Source: Agromyces bracchium (GTDB taxonomy: Bacteria; Actinomycetota; Actinomycetes; Actinomycetales; Microbacteriaceae). From it: a stretch of 64,000 bases of DNA. The translations under genes were made by a program, and so were the position numbers. Numbering within the stretch: the stretch's first letter is position 1; each line of letters begins with the position of its first letter. Of the stretch, positions 48,655 through 56,585 are shown piece by piece. The DNA lies in contig NZ_WMLB01000022.1 in assembly GCF_009709675.1 (NCBI RefSeq), positions 161,365 to 225,364 of the forward strand. Reading direction: 5' to 3'. The notes under the pieces were generated by a model. The model saw nothing but the letters and a program-made list of their open reading frames with translations. It did not search any database and was not told the DNA's origin.

Positions 48655-49959
48655 GTGGAACTGAGGAGAGACGCGCGCCGCGCCGTGAAGCTGGTGCAGA
48701 ACGTCCTTCGTTCGCGACGTGCGCAGCGACTGCTCGTCGAGAAGCTCGCCGAGCAGGGGCCGCTCGAGCCGCACCGGTTCCGCGTGGGCGTCTACTTCGC
48801 CGACGGCAAGGTGAACCTCTACCAGCTGCGGCAGTGGTACAAGCCGCTCGCGCGCCTCGCCGAGCGTCATCCGGTGCTGGTCCTCAGCCGCGCCTCGGGC
48901 GCCGCGCTCGCCCTGCTCGACGAGTCGCCGCTGCCGGTCGCCTACGTCCGGCGGGTCGCCGACCTCGAGCACGTCATCCACGAGCAGGACCTGCACGTGG
49001 TCTTCTACGTCAACCAGAACGCCAAGAACTTCCAGATGATGCGCTACGGGCGCCGCTGGCACGTGTTCATCAACCACGGCGAGTCCGACAAGATGTACAT
49101 GACCACGAACCAGTTCAAGGCCTACGACTACGCCCTGATCGCCGGCGACGCCGCGCGTGCGCGCCTCGAGAAGGTGCTGTGGGACTACGACTTCGACAAG
49201 CGCGCCATCCCGATCGGCCGCCCGCAGGCCGACCACTACCTCGACGGCAGCCCGCTTCCGTACCCGGACGACGACCGCGAGGTCGTGCTGTACGCGCCCA
49301 CCTGGGAGGGCGACCGCGGTGCGGCGGCCTACGGCTCGATCGCCTCGCACGGCGTCGAGCTCGTGCGCGCAGTCGTCGCATCCGGACGCCATCGCGTGAT
49401 CTACCGGCCGCACCCGCGCTCCGGGGTCGTCGACCACGACTACGGGGCCGCGAACGCGGAGATCAAGCGCATGCTCGTACAGGCGAACGCGGCCGACCCG
49501 TCGGCGCACCACGTCGTCGACGAGGGCCCGGACCTCGGTTGGCAGCTCGCGGCCGCCGACGTCGCGATCGTCGACATCTCCGCGATGGTCTACGACCGTC
49601 TCGCGGCCGGCCGGCCGCTCCTCGTGACCCGCCCGGTGAACCCGGATGCGCAGATCGACACGGGCGGCTACCTCGCGGCGTGCGAGTGGCTCGACCGTGC
49701 CGACGGCGCGGCGATGCTCGAGCGGGTCGACGAGGTCGCGCACGACGCGCTGGCCCTCGAGCGCCTCGGCTACTGGGTCGAGCGCTACTTCGGCGACACG
49801 ACGCCGGGCGTCACCACGGCCCGCTTCCACGACGCGGTCGACCACCTCATGACCGAATGGGAGCGGTTCGCGGCACTGCACGCGACCGACCCCGAAGTCG
49901 ACGACCACGACGCCGAGGGCGAGGCGGCCGAGCAGTCCGACGAGATCGAAGTCGACTGA
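48655..49959 (+). CDS. CDP-glycerol glycerophosphotransferase-family protein
   Basis: A 434-residue protein of the TagB/TagF family, which transfers glycerol phosphate (or ribitol phosphate) from a CDP-activated donor to teichoic-acid-like polymers. The conserved YAPTWEGDRG, YRPHPRSG, DEGPDLGWQLAAADVAIVDISAMVYDRLAAGRPLL and the GESDK segment (HGESDKMYMT) are present. It probably works at the inner membrane face. TACCCT lies 6 nt before GTG 48655, so a promoter internal to the cluster is likely; GTG 48616 is a less favoured start. The C-terminal 20 residues are acidic. Confidence 0.87.
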   Translation: MELRRDARRAVKLVQNVLRSRRAQRLLVEKLAEQGPLEPHRFRVGVYFADGKVNLYQLRQWYKPLARLAERHPVLVLSRASGAALALLDESPLPVAYVRRVADLEHVIHEQDLHVVFYVNQNAKNFQMMRYGRRWHVFINHGESDKMYMTTNQFKAYDYALIAGDAARARLEKVLWDYDFDKRAIPIGRPQADHYLDGSPLPYPDDDREVVLYAPTWEGDRGAAAYGSIASHGVELVRAVVASGRHRVIYRPHPRSGVVDHDYGAANAEIKRMLVQANAADPSAHHVVDEGPDLGWQLAAADVAIVDISAMVYDRLAAGRPLLVTRPVNPDAQIDTGGYLAACEWLDRADGAAMLERVDEVAHDALALERLGYWVERYFGDTTPGVTTARFHDAVDHLMTEWERFAALHATDPEVDDHDAEGEAAEQSDEIEVD

Positions 49960-50011
49960 CCCGGCGATCCGCCCGATGCGATCCGGCGACGCGGAACGTA
50001 TGCTCGGGCTC

Positions 50012-50605
50012 ATGGCGCAGCTGATCACCGAGGCCGAGCTCGACGAGGTCGAGCTCCGGGTCGCCGACGGACGCGGGCACGTCGAGCGGGCCGACCTGCT
50101 CGAGCGGTGGGCGACGGATGCCGCGGCCTACGAGCTCGACGACGGGATCCGGCGGGCGCACCTCCTCCTGGTCGCGGCCGAGCACCTCGAGATGGCGGGC
50201 GAGCTGGAACGGGCGCTCGCCGTCGCACGACGCGCGGCGGAGGCATCCGACGCCGAGCCGTACGAGGCGACCGGCACGCTCGTCTCGACCATGCTCGCGC
50301 TCGGCCGGGGCGACGACGCGGTCGCCGAGGCCGACGCGCTGCGCGGTTCGGGCAACGGGGACTGGTGGCGGCACCTCCACGTCGCCGAGGCGTTCGAGCT
50401 CGCAGACGAGCTCGAACTCGCCGAACGCTGGTTCGTGATCACCCTCCGGATCATCGAGCGCGACCCCGAGCACGACGTGGCGGATCGCCTCATCGCCCTG
50501 AGCGGCCGCTTCCGCGTGCGACGCGACGCCGGCAAGCCCGAGGACGTGCTCGACGCCGAGACGACGCAGCTGCGAGAACTGCTCGGGTACGAGCCGATCC
50601 GCTAG
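50012..50605 (+). CDS. TPR-like helical protein, function unknown
   Basis: A 197-residue, mostly helical acidic protein with tetratricopeptide-like helix pairs (RAHLLLVAAEHLEMAGELERALAVARRA; TLVSTMLALGRGDDAVAEADAL; WRHLHVAEAFELADELELAERWF). I recognise no named family. TATGCT is 7 nt before ATG 50012, which is preferred to the in-frame ATGs at 49976 and 50000. It sits between the glycerophosphotransferase and a convergent membrane-associated protein. Confidence 0.7.
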   Translation: MAQLITEAELDEVELRVADGRGHVERADLLERWATDAAAYELDDGIRRAHLLLVAAEHLEMAGELERALAVARRAAEASDAEPYEATGTLVSTMLALGRGDDAVAEADALRGSGNGDWWRHLHVAEAFELADELELAERWFVITLRIIERDPEHDVADRLIALSGRFRVRRDAGKPEDVLDAETTQLRELLGYEPIR

Positions 50606-50613
50606 GCCGGGCC

Positions 50614-51651
50614 TCAGGTCGCCGGACGGTCCTCGGTAGGGCCGACGGCCTCGCCCGGGGTCTCCGGCTCGAACGCCTCCGGGTCGCTGAACGCCTCCGG
50701 CTCACCCGACGCCTCGACCTCGCTGACGTCGCCGGCCTGGCCGGAGGCATCCGTCTCCCCGCGCCGCGACGTCGCAGCGGCGAGGCGTCCGAACGGCCGG
50801 CTCGCGACCCGTCCGGCGGTCGAGACCGCCCGCGCGAGGCGCTTGCCGGCCGACGCGATCGCCGTCTCGTCGCCGCGCGGCTCGAGCTCGACGGGGAGCG
50901 CGTACGGCGCCGGGCCGAACGCGAGACGCGACTGCTGCAGCACCCGACGACCGAGCACGTGGTTGCCGATGCCGCCGATCGCCGCGCCGATGCCGAACGG
51001 GATGGCGCGGCCGACGATCCCGGCGCCGCCGCGCACCGCGAACTGCTTGACGAACACGTGCCGCAGCCGGTCGACGACCGATCCCATGACGGCCCGGGGG
51101 AGCGTGCTCGTGATGATCTCGCCGAAGTACGCGTTCCGCGGCACGCCCCCGCCGGTCGCCTGCGCCGCGAACTGTCGCACGAGGTCGGCGCCCTCGCGGC
51201 CCATCATGAGCGTCATCACGAGCGCGCGGGCGCGGTCGGGGTTCTCGACGTGCAGGCCGTGCACCTCGGCGACCGACTGCGCGAAGAGCGCCGTCGCCTC
51301 GAGGAAGCCCGCGGTCTCGACGCCCGAGAGGGCGAGCGTGATACCGGTCGAGATGCCGGGCACGACCGCGGTCGCGCCGACGGCGGCGCCGCCCGTCGTC
51401 ACCGCCGTGAGGTACCGGCGCTCGAGCACGCGCACGAGTTCCTCGGGGGTCGCCGTCGGGTGATGGCGTCGGATGGCGCGGAGGTGCGCGAGCACGATGG
51501 GCCGCTGGATCGACAGCAGGCGATCGAGGCCGCGCTCGAGTCCGACGGCCCGATCGGCGGGATCGCTCGGGGGAGTGCCGTCGGGACCCTCGGTCCCCTC
51601 CTCGGGCGCACCGGGGCCCATCGTCGTGATCCGGTGCACGCGTTCGGACAT
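50614..51651 (-). CDS. conserved hypothetical protein with hydrophobic Gly/Ala-rich core
   Basis: A 345-residue protein. Residues ~85-125 (TAVTTGGAAVGATAVVPGISTGITLALSGVE) and ~225-250 (GIVGRAIPFGIGAAIGGIGNHVLG) are small-residue hydrophobic segments that could be membrane hairpins; the pattern is reminiscent of EcsC-like proteins, but I am not sure. The C-terminal ~60 residues are acidic and disordered. TAGGAT, 7 nt upstream of the ATG, supports the start. Its stop is 8 nt from the stop of the convergent TPR-like gene. Confidence 0.62.
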   Translation of the reverse strand: MSERVHRITTMGPGAPEEGTEGPDGTPPSDPADRAVGLERGLDRLLSIQRPIVLAHLRAIRRHHPTATPEELVRVLERRYLTAVTTGGAAVGATAVVPGISTGITLALSGVETAGFLEATALFAQSVAEVHGLHVENPDRARALVMTLMMGREGADLVRQFAAQATGGGVPRNAYFGEIITSTLPRAVMGSVVDRLRHVFVKQFAVRGGAGIVGRAIPFGIGAAIGGIGNHVLGRRVLQQSRLAFGPAPYALPVELEPRGDETAIASAGKRLARAVSTAGRVASRPFGRLAAATSRRGETDASGQAGDVSEVEASGEPEAFSDPEAFEPETPGEAVGPTEDRPAT

Positions 51652-51658
51652 GTCGTCG

Positions 51659-51664
51659 ATCCTA
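51659..51664 (-). promoter_or_regulatory. -10 hexamer of a leaderless promoter
   Basis: TAGGAT on the minus strand, 7 nt from ATG 51651. Confidence 0.5.
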
Positions 51665-51725
51665 GGCGCCGCGGCTGCGAACATCGCCGGGACCCGGCCG
51701 TCGGGGCGGGGGCTTGACGCCCGCG

Positions 51726-52466
51726 TCAGCGCGTGCCGTAGTCCGCGTTGTAGCGGTCGAGCACCTCGTCGATCCCGGCGTCGAGCACGAGGGCGCCCTT
51801 GTCGAGGTAGAGCCCGCGCGTGCAGAACCGGCGGAGGTCGCGCTCGTTGTGCGAGACGAAGAACAGCGTGCGACCGCCCGCGAGGAGCTCCTCGATGCGG
51901 CGGTAGCACTTCTCGCGGAAGGCCTTGTCGCCGACGGCGAGGACCTCGTCGACCAGCAGGATCGGTTCCTCCAGCTGCGAGATGACGGCGAACGCGATGC
52001 GGACCTTCATGCCGCTCGAGAGGTGCTTGTACGGCGTGTCGAGGAAGTCGCCGATCTCGGCGAACTCGATGATCTCGTCGAACTTGGCGTCGATCTGCTC
52101 GCGGGTCATCCCGTGCAGGCCCGCGGTCAGGTAGACGTTGTCGCGCACCGTGAGGTCGTCGACGAAGCCGCCGGTGATCTCGATGAGGGGCGCCACGCCG
52201 CCTTCGACGTTCACGGACCCCTCGTCGGGCAGCATGACGCCGGCGACGAGCTTCAGCAGGGTCGACTTGCCCTGGCCGTTGCGGCCGACGACCCCGATCG
52301 CCTCGCCCGGGTGCACCTCGATCGAGACGTTGCGCAGCGCCCAGAACTCGTCGGGCCGGATCCGACGGCGGCGGCGGGAGAGGAGGTCCTTGAACGACTT
52401 CCTGCCCCGACGATTGCGTCGGAAGCGCACGCCGAGGTCGTCGGCGCGGATGGCGGCCCCTGGCAT
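51726..52466 (-). CDS. polysaccharide/teichoic-acid ABC exporter ATPase (TagH-like)
   Basis: A 246-residue ATPase: GRNGQGKST (Walker A), Q-loop in ITGGFVDDLTV, signature HLSSGMKVRIAF, Walker B EEPILLVDEVLAVGD and FVSHNERDL (H-loop). The YKHLSSGMK and IEVHPGEAIGVVGRNG patterns are typical of the TagH/RfbE/Wzt subfamily that exports teichoic acids or O-polysaccharides. Its ATG overlaps the permease stop (ATGA), so the two form one complex. Confidence 0.92.
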   Translation of the reverse strand: MPGAAIRADDLGVRFRRNRRGRKSFKDLLSRRRRRIRPDEFWALRNVSIEVHPGEAIGVVGRNGQGKSTLLKLVAGVMLPDEGSVNVEGGVAPLIEITGGFVDDLTVRDNVYLTAGLHGMTREQIDAKFDEIIEFAEIGDFLDTPYKHLSSGMKVRIAFAVISQLEEPILLVDEVLAVGDKAFREKCYRRIEELLAGGRTLFFVSHNERDLRRFCTRGLYLDKGALVLDAGIDEVLDRYNADYGTR

Positions 52467-53281
52467 CAGATCTCCTTCAGCACCTGTCGCTCGGAGCTCC
52501 GGAACACCCAGAGTCCGATCGCGAGGAACGCGAGCGACATGGCGGCGGCGATTCCGACCGCGAACCAGTCGAGCTCTGCGGGGAAGATCGCGGACCGGTA
52601 CAGGCCGAAGATCCCGGTGAGCGGGTTGAACGCGGCCCAGAAGTGCAGCGACTCGGGGAGGTTCGTCGTTCCGTAGACGATGGGCGACGCGTAGAACAGG
52701 AAGCGGAGCACGAGCTTCGTCGCCCGCTCGAGGTCGCGGAAGAACACCACGAGGGGCGCGACGATGAGCCCGAGTCCCGCGGTCAGCATCGCCTGCAGCA
52801 GCATGGCGACCGGGAACAGGGCCAGCTCCCATCCGACGCGGATCTCCTCGCCGAACACGGCGGCCAGGACGACGAACAGCACGAGCACCGGCAGGGAGAG
52901 GACGAATTCGATGCCCTTCGACAGCACGATCCGGTTCACCCAGATCGTCCGGGGCAGCTTCGTGGAGCGGACCAGCTTCGCGTCCTTCAGGAACGCGCGG
53001 GTCGAGTCGGAGACGGCGCCCGTGAACCACATCCAGGGCAGGAGGCCGGCGAGCAGGAACACGATGTACGGCTCGGTGCCGACCGGTCGCTGGAAGACCT
53101 GCGTGAAGACGAACCAGTAGATGCCGGCCATCACGAGCGGGTCGAGGACCGACCAGAGATAGCCGAGCGCCGACGTCGAGTACCGGACCTTGAGATCGCG
53201 CGTGGTGAGCAGCCACAGCGAATGCCGGTAGCCGTCCCATGGCGTCCGCGTGAACGGATGCGAGTCGGCGTAGCTCATCAC
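52466..53281 (-). CDS. polysaccharide/teichoic-acid ABC exporter permease (TagG-like)
   Basis: A 271-residue ABC-2 permease with six membrane helices. The N-terminal amphipathic segment LLTTRDLKVRYSTSALGYLWSVLDPLVM is the hallmark of TagG/Wzm-type exporters, as is RDLERATKLVLRFLFYASPIVY. With the ATPase it should flip lipid-linked polymers to the outer face. TACGAT lies 6 nt from the GTG at 53281, immediately followed by an ATG (53278), either of which may be used. Confidence 0.92.
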   Translation of the reverse strand: MMSYADSHPFTRTPWDGYRHSLWLLTTRDLKVRYSTSALGYLWSVLDPLVMAGIYWFVFTQVFQRPVGTEPYIVFLLAGLLPWMWFTGAVSDSTRAFLKDAKLVRSTKLPRTIWVNRIVLSKGIEFVLSLPVLVLFVVLAAVFGEEIRVGWELALFPVAMLLQAMLTAGLGLIVAPLVVFFRDLERATKLVLRFLFYASPIVYGTTNLPESLHFWAAFNPLTGIFGLYRSAIFPAELDWFAVGIAAAMSLAFLAIGLWVFRSSERQVLKEI

Positions 53282-53360
53282 GCTCTCATCGTAGATGGAC
53301 GGAGGCGGCCCTCCGTACCGGCCGGATCGGCGCGCTGACGCTGCGATCGCCCGGACATGC

Positions 53361-53394
53361 GAGAAGCGGATGCCGCAACCGGCATCCGCTTCTC
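53361..53394 (-). terminator. terminator of the nucleotidyltransferase gene
   Basis: 14-bp perfect stem (GAGAAGCGGATGCC, loop GCAACC), 20 nt past the stop codon of the gene ending at 53414. The stem contains GGATGCC/GGCATCC. Confidence 0.8.
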
Positions 53395-53413
53395 ACGCTG
53401 TGTGGTGCGCAGG

Positions 53414-54106
53414 TCACACGAAGTGGTTCGCGCGCTCCAGGTCTTCTGCGAAGTCGATCTCGACCGCGTACAGGTCGGAGACGTCCATCGGCTCGACGAG
53501 CAGGCCGTTCTTCTCGATGGCGAGCTCGAGGCCGCGCTCGAAGTAGTCCTGGTCGCCGACGCGCTGCAGGTGCGCCAGGAAGGTGCCCTTGTCGCGGCTC
53601 GAGATGTAGTTGATGCCGACGGCCTCGCCGAGGCCGCCCTTGACGGTCTTCGAGAGCTCCTTGATGTAGCCCTCGGCCGTGGTCGTGTACTTCACCTCTT
53701 CGTCGGACACCTTCGCGGTATTGACGGTGACGAACGACTGGTCGCGCGCGATGAACGAGAGCGCGCGGTCGAGGATCGCCGGATCGAAGACCACGTCGCC
53801 GTTCATCCAGAGCACGCCGCCCGGCTGCGACGCCTGCAGCGCGCGCATGAGCGACTTCGAGGTGTTCGTCTGGTCGTACTCCTCGTTGTAGACGAAGGAC
53901 GCCTGCGGGAACGCCTCGATGATGTGCTCGAGCTTGTAGCCGACGACGATCGTCACGGCGGCGTTGCGGCCGAACGCGTGCTCGATGTTGTCGAACTGCT
54001 GGCGCATGATCGTGCGGCCGTCGCTGAGCTCGGTGAGCGGTTTGGGGAGGGAACGCCCGAGCCGGCTCCCCATGCCGGCTGCGAGGATCACGATCTGCGT
54101 GGTCAC
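53414..54106 (-). CDS. sugar/choline-phosphate nucleotidyltransferase (LicC-like)
   Basis: A 230-residue nucleotidyltransferase. ILAAGMGSRLG with KPLTEL is the nucleotide-binding motif and WMNGDVVFD carries the metal Asp. The length and the YNEEYDQTNTSKSLMRAL segment fit the LicC/CTP:phosphocholine cytidylyltransferase branch, which activates small phosphorylated alcohols or sugars. It may make the CDP- or UDP-activated donor for the adjacent glycopolymer genes. GTG 54106 has AAGGAG 5-6 nt upstream, which decides against the in-frame start at 54139. Confidence 0.83.
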   Translation of the reverse strand: MTTQIVILAAGMGSRLGRSLPKPLTELSDGRTIMRQQFDNIEHAFGRNAAVTIVVGYKLEHIIEAFPQASFVYNEEYDQTNTSKSLMRALQASQPGGVLWMNGDVVFDPAILDRALSFIARDQSFVTVNTAKVSDEEVKYTTTAEGYIKELSKTVKGGLGEAVGINYISSRDKGTFLAHLQRVGDQDYFERGLELAIEKNGLLVEPMDVSDLYAVEIDFAEDLERANHFV

Positions 54107-54362
54107 TGCATCTCCTTCGTCGATCGGATGCCGGAGCACTCGATTCGGTTCGAGTTCACCGGGGATTCATCCGCAAGTTCACTTCTGGACACGCCGTTAT
54201 GCCGTGTCACAGGATACCGGACAGTCGGAGCGGCCGCTGGGGGTTGCGCGCAAGCCGTAGTGCGATCGTGATGCGACGCACGGGTTTCGCCCAGCTGGGG
54301 GTTGCGCTCGCCACGACGTGAATTCGCTGTGAAGGCTCCATGGCTGCGGGCGAGGTGGTTGG

Positions 54363-54368
54363 TAGGTT
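54363..54368 (+). promoter_or_regulatory. -10 hexamer of a leaderless promoter
   Basis: TAGGTT, 6 nt before GTG 54375. It shows that transcription and translation begin at the extended N-terminus and not at the ABC domain. Confidence 0.5.
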
Positions 54369-54374
54369 GTCGTG

Positions 54375-56585
54375 GTGACTTCCGTTTCGCGATCAGGTCC
54401 TGAGGACGAGACTCCCGAAGGCACGGACACGGGGGTGTCTGCTCGTCGGGGGGAATCCGCCGCGTCCGAACAGGGACGTGGCGAATCGGGCCGCGCCGCC
54501 GGGAAGACCGCCGGCCGAGCCACCGCCGCGACGTCCGCGGCCGCGCGTTCGAGCGCCGCCAAGGCCTCGGCGACCAAGTCCGCTGCGGCGAAGTCGTCCA
54601 CGAAGAGCAGCGCGGCGAAGTCCACGGCGACGCGATCGACCGCCGCGAAGCGAGCGTCGGCCGCGCGCGCGATGACCGCGGCCGACGATGCCACCGAGAC
54701 GACGGCCGCCGAGCCGATCAAGCCCGCCGCGAAGCGTTCGACGAGCGCGAGGAAGCCGGCCGCGTCGTCCGGCACGGCCAAGCGGCCCTCGTCCGAGGCC
54801 GCCGCGAAGCGGGCGTCGGCCAAGTCCGGCTCGGCCAAGGGCGCGACGAAGTCGACGTCGACGAGTGGACCGGCGACGAAGGCCGGCACGGGCGCATCGG
54901 GGCCTGCGGCGAACGCTGCGGCGGCCGCCGATGGCGCCGAGGCCACGACGGAGACGACCGCGTCCGCGCCGAAGCGCGCGGCTGCGGTCCGCAACGAATC
55001 GGCCAGCACGTCCGCGGCGAAGGGGCAGACCGCCAGGTCGGCCCGAGCCGCGTCCACGGCGGCCGCCCGGTCGCGCGCCGCCGAGGCGAGGAAGGCCGCG
55101 GCATCCGCTCGCCAGCGCGTCGCCGCGTCGGTCACGACCGACACGACGGAGGCGGAACCGAGGCCGCGACGCTCCACCGGGCCGATCGAGCCGATCGTCG
55201 CGGAGCCCGAGGTCGTCGAGAACCGCGTCGAGCCGTCCGAGGTCGAGCCTGCCGAGGCCGCCGCCGAGGTGACGCGCACGTGGCACCCGGGCGGACCCGA
55301 CGAGACACCGGCGACGACCGACGAGGGCGACTCGGCGGGCGCGAGCGCGAGCGAGACCGACGCGGCCGGGAACGGTGCGAAGGCCGCGGCCGGAGCCGAG
55401 CCGAGGACCGACCTGACGGCCGATGCCATCCTGCTCGTCGGCGACGACTCGGCCGTGGCGCCGGCCGCGGACGTCGAGACGGTCGACACGACCGACGAGA
55501 CCGTCGAGACGAACGACGCGGCAGTCGAGACGAACGACGCGACCGTCGAGTCGGCGGCGGCGGCGACGATCGAGCCGACCGATGAGGTAACCGACGCGGC
55601 GGTCGAGGCGCCCGAAGCGGCCAGCGCGACGACCGAGGTGACCGCGACCGAGACGACCGAGGTCGAGACGACCGAGTCGACCGAGGTCGAGGCGCCCGCC
55701 GACGACCACCACGGAGAGCGAGGCGTCGCCGTCATCCCGCTCGGCGTCGTCGCCACCGGTGCGAGCGCGACGGCGCGGAAGAAGCGCACGATCCGGGTGG
55801 CCCGCGAGGCGCCGGCGCCCGAGGCTCCGACGGTGCTCGCCATCGACGGGCTCGTCAAGCGGTTCGGCGACACCACCGCGGTCGACGCGATCAGCCTCGG
55901 CATCCGGGCCGGCTCGTTCTACGGAATCGTCGGCCCGAACGGTGCGGGCAAGACCACGACGCTCTCGATGATCACCGGACTCCTGCGGCCCGACGGCGGG
56001 TCGGTGCACGTGAACGGCATCGACGTCTGGAAGGAGCCGCGTGCGGCCAAGCGCATCACCGGCGTGCTGCCCGACCGGCTCCGCCTGTTCGACCGGCTCA
56101 CCGGCGCCGAGATGCTGTACTACGCCGGCTCGCTGCGCGGCCTCGACCACCGAACGGTGCTCGATCGCAGCGCCGACCTCGCCGATGCGTTCGGGCTCGA
56201 GGACGCCCTCGACCGGCTCGTCGCCGACTACTCGGCGGGTATGACCAAGAAGATCGCGCTCGCCTGCGCGATGATCCACTCGCCGCGCGTGCTCGTGCTC
56301 GACGAGCCGTTCGAGTCGGTCGATCCCGTCTCGGCGGCGAACCTCACCGACATCCTGGAACGCTACGTCGGCGGCGGCGGCACCGTGCTGCTCTCGAGCC
56401 ACAGCATGGACCTCATCGAGCGCGTCTGCGACTCGGCGGCGATCATCGTCGGCGGTCGGGTCCTGGCATCCGGCACCCTCGACGAGGTGCGCCGCGGCGA
56501 CACGCTCGAGGAGCGGTTCGTCGAGCTCGCGGGCGGACGCAAGGCAGCGGAGGGCATGGAATGGTTGCACAGCTTCTCCGACTGA
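54375..56585 (+). CDS. ABC transporter ATPase with ~480-residue charged low-complexity N-terminus
   Basis: A 736-residue protein. Residues 1-~260 are Ala/Lys/Ser/Thr/Arg-rich with AAKS-type repeats, like the tails of actinobacterial HU/H1-like proteins; ~275-455 are Glu/Thr/Asp/Val-rich (VETNDAAVETNDATVE); a normal ABC domain starts at about 485: GPNGAGKTTTL, signature DYSAGMTKKIALA, VLVLDEPFESVDP and LLSSHSMDL. The ATPase resembles those of ABC-2 exporters and overlaps the permease gene by 25 nt. No frameshift or internal start with SD was found, so the extension looks like part of the protein. Confidence 0.8.
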   Translation: MTSVSRSGPEDETPEGTDTGVSARRGESAASEQGRGESGRAAGKTAGRATAATSAAARSSAAKASATKSAAAKSSTKSSAAKSTATRSTAAKRASAARAMTAADDATETTAAEPIKPAAKRSTSARKPAASSGTAKRPSSEAAAKRASAKSGSAKGATKSTSTSGPATKAGTGASGPAANAAAAADGAEATTETTASAPKRAAAVRNESASTSAAKGQTARSARAASTAAARSRAAEARKAAASARQRVAASVTTDTTEAEPRPRRSTGPIEPIVAEPEVVENRVEPSEVEPAEAAAEVTRTWHPGGPDETPATTDEGDSAGASASETDAAGNGAKAAAGAEPRTDLTADAILLVGDDSAVAPAADVETVDTTDETVETNDAAVETNDATVESAAAATIEPTDEVTDAAVEAPEAASATTEVTATETTEVETTESTEVEAPADDHHGERGVAVIPLGVVATGASATARKKRTIRVAREAPAPEAPTVLAIDGLVKRFGDTTAVDAISLGIRAGSFYGIVGPNGAGKTTTLSMITGLLRPDGGSVHVNGIDVWKEPRAAKRITGVLPDRLRLFDRLTGAEMLYYAGSLRGLDHRTVLDRSADLADAFGLEDALDRLVADYSAGMTKKIALACAMIHSPRVLVLDEPFESVDPVSAANLTDILERYVGGGGTVLLSSHSMDLIERVCDSAAIIVGGRVLASGTLDEVRRGDTLEERFVELAGGRKAAEGMEWLHSFSD

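Noticed and set aside
54393..56570. Minus-strand frame opposite the extended ABC ATPase
   Set aside because: Arg/Gly/Leu-rich with no family; the plus strand has ABC motifs, promoter and coupled permease.
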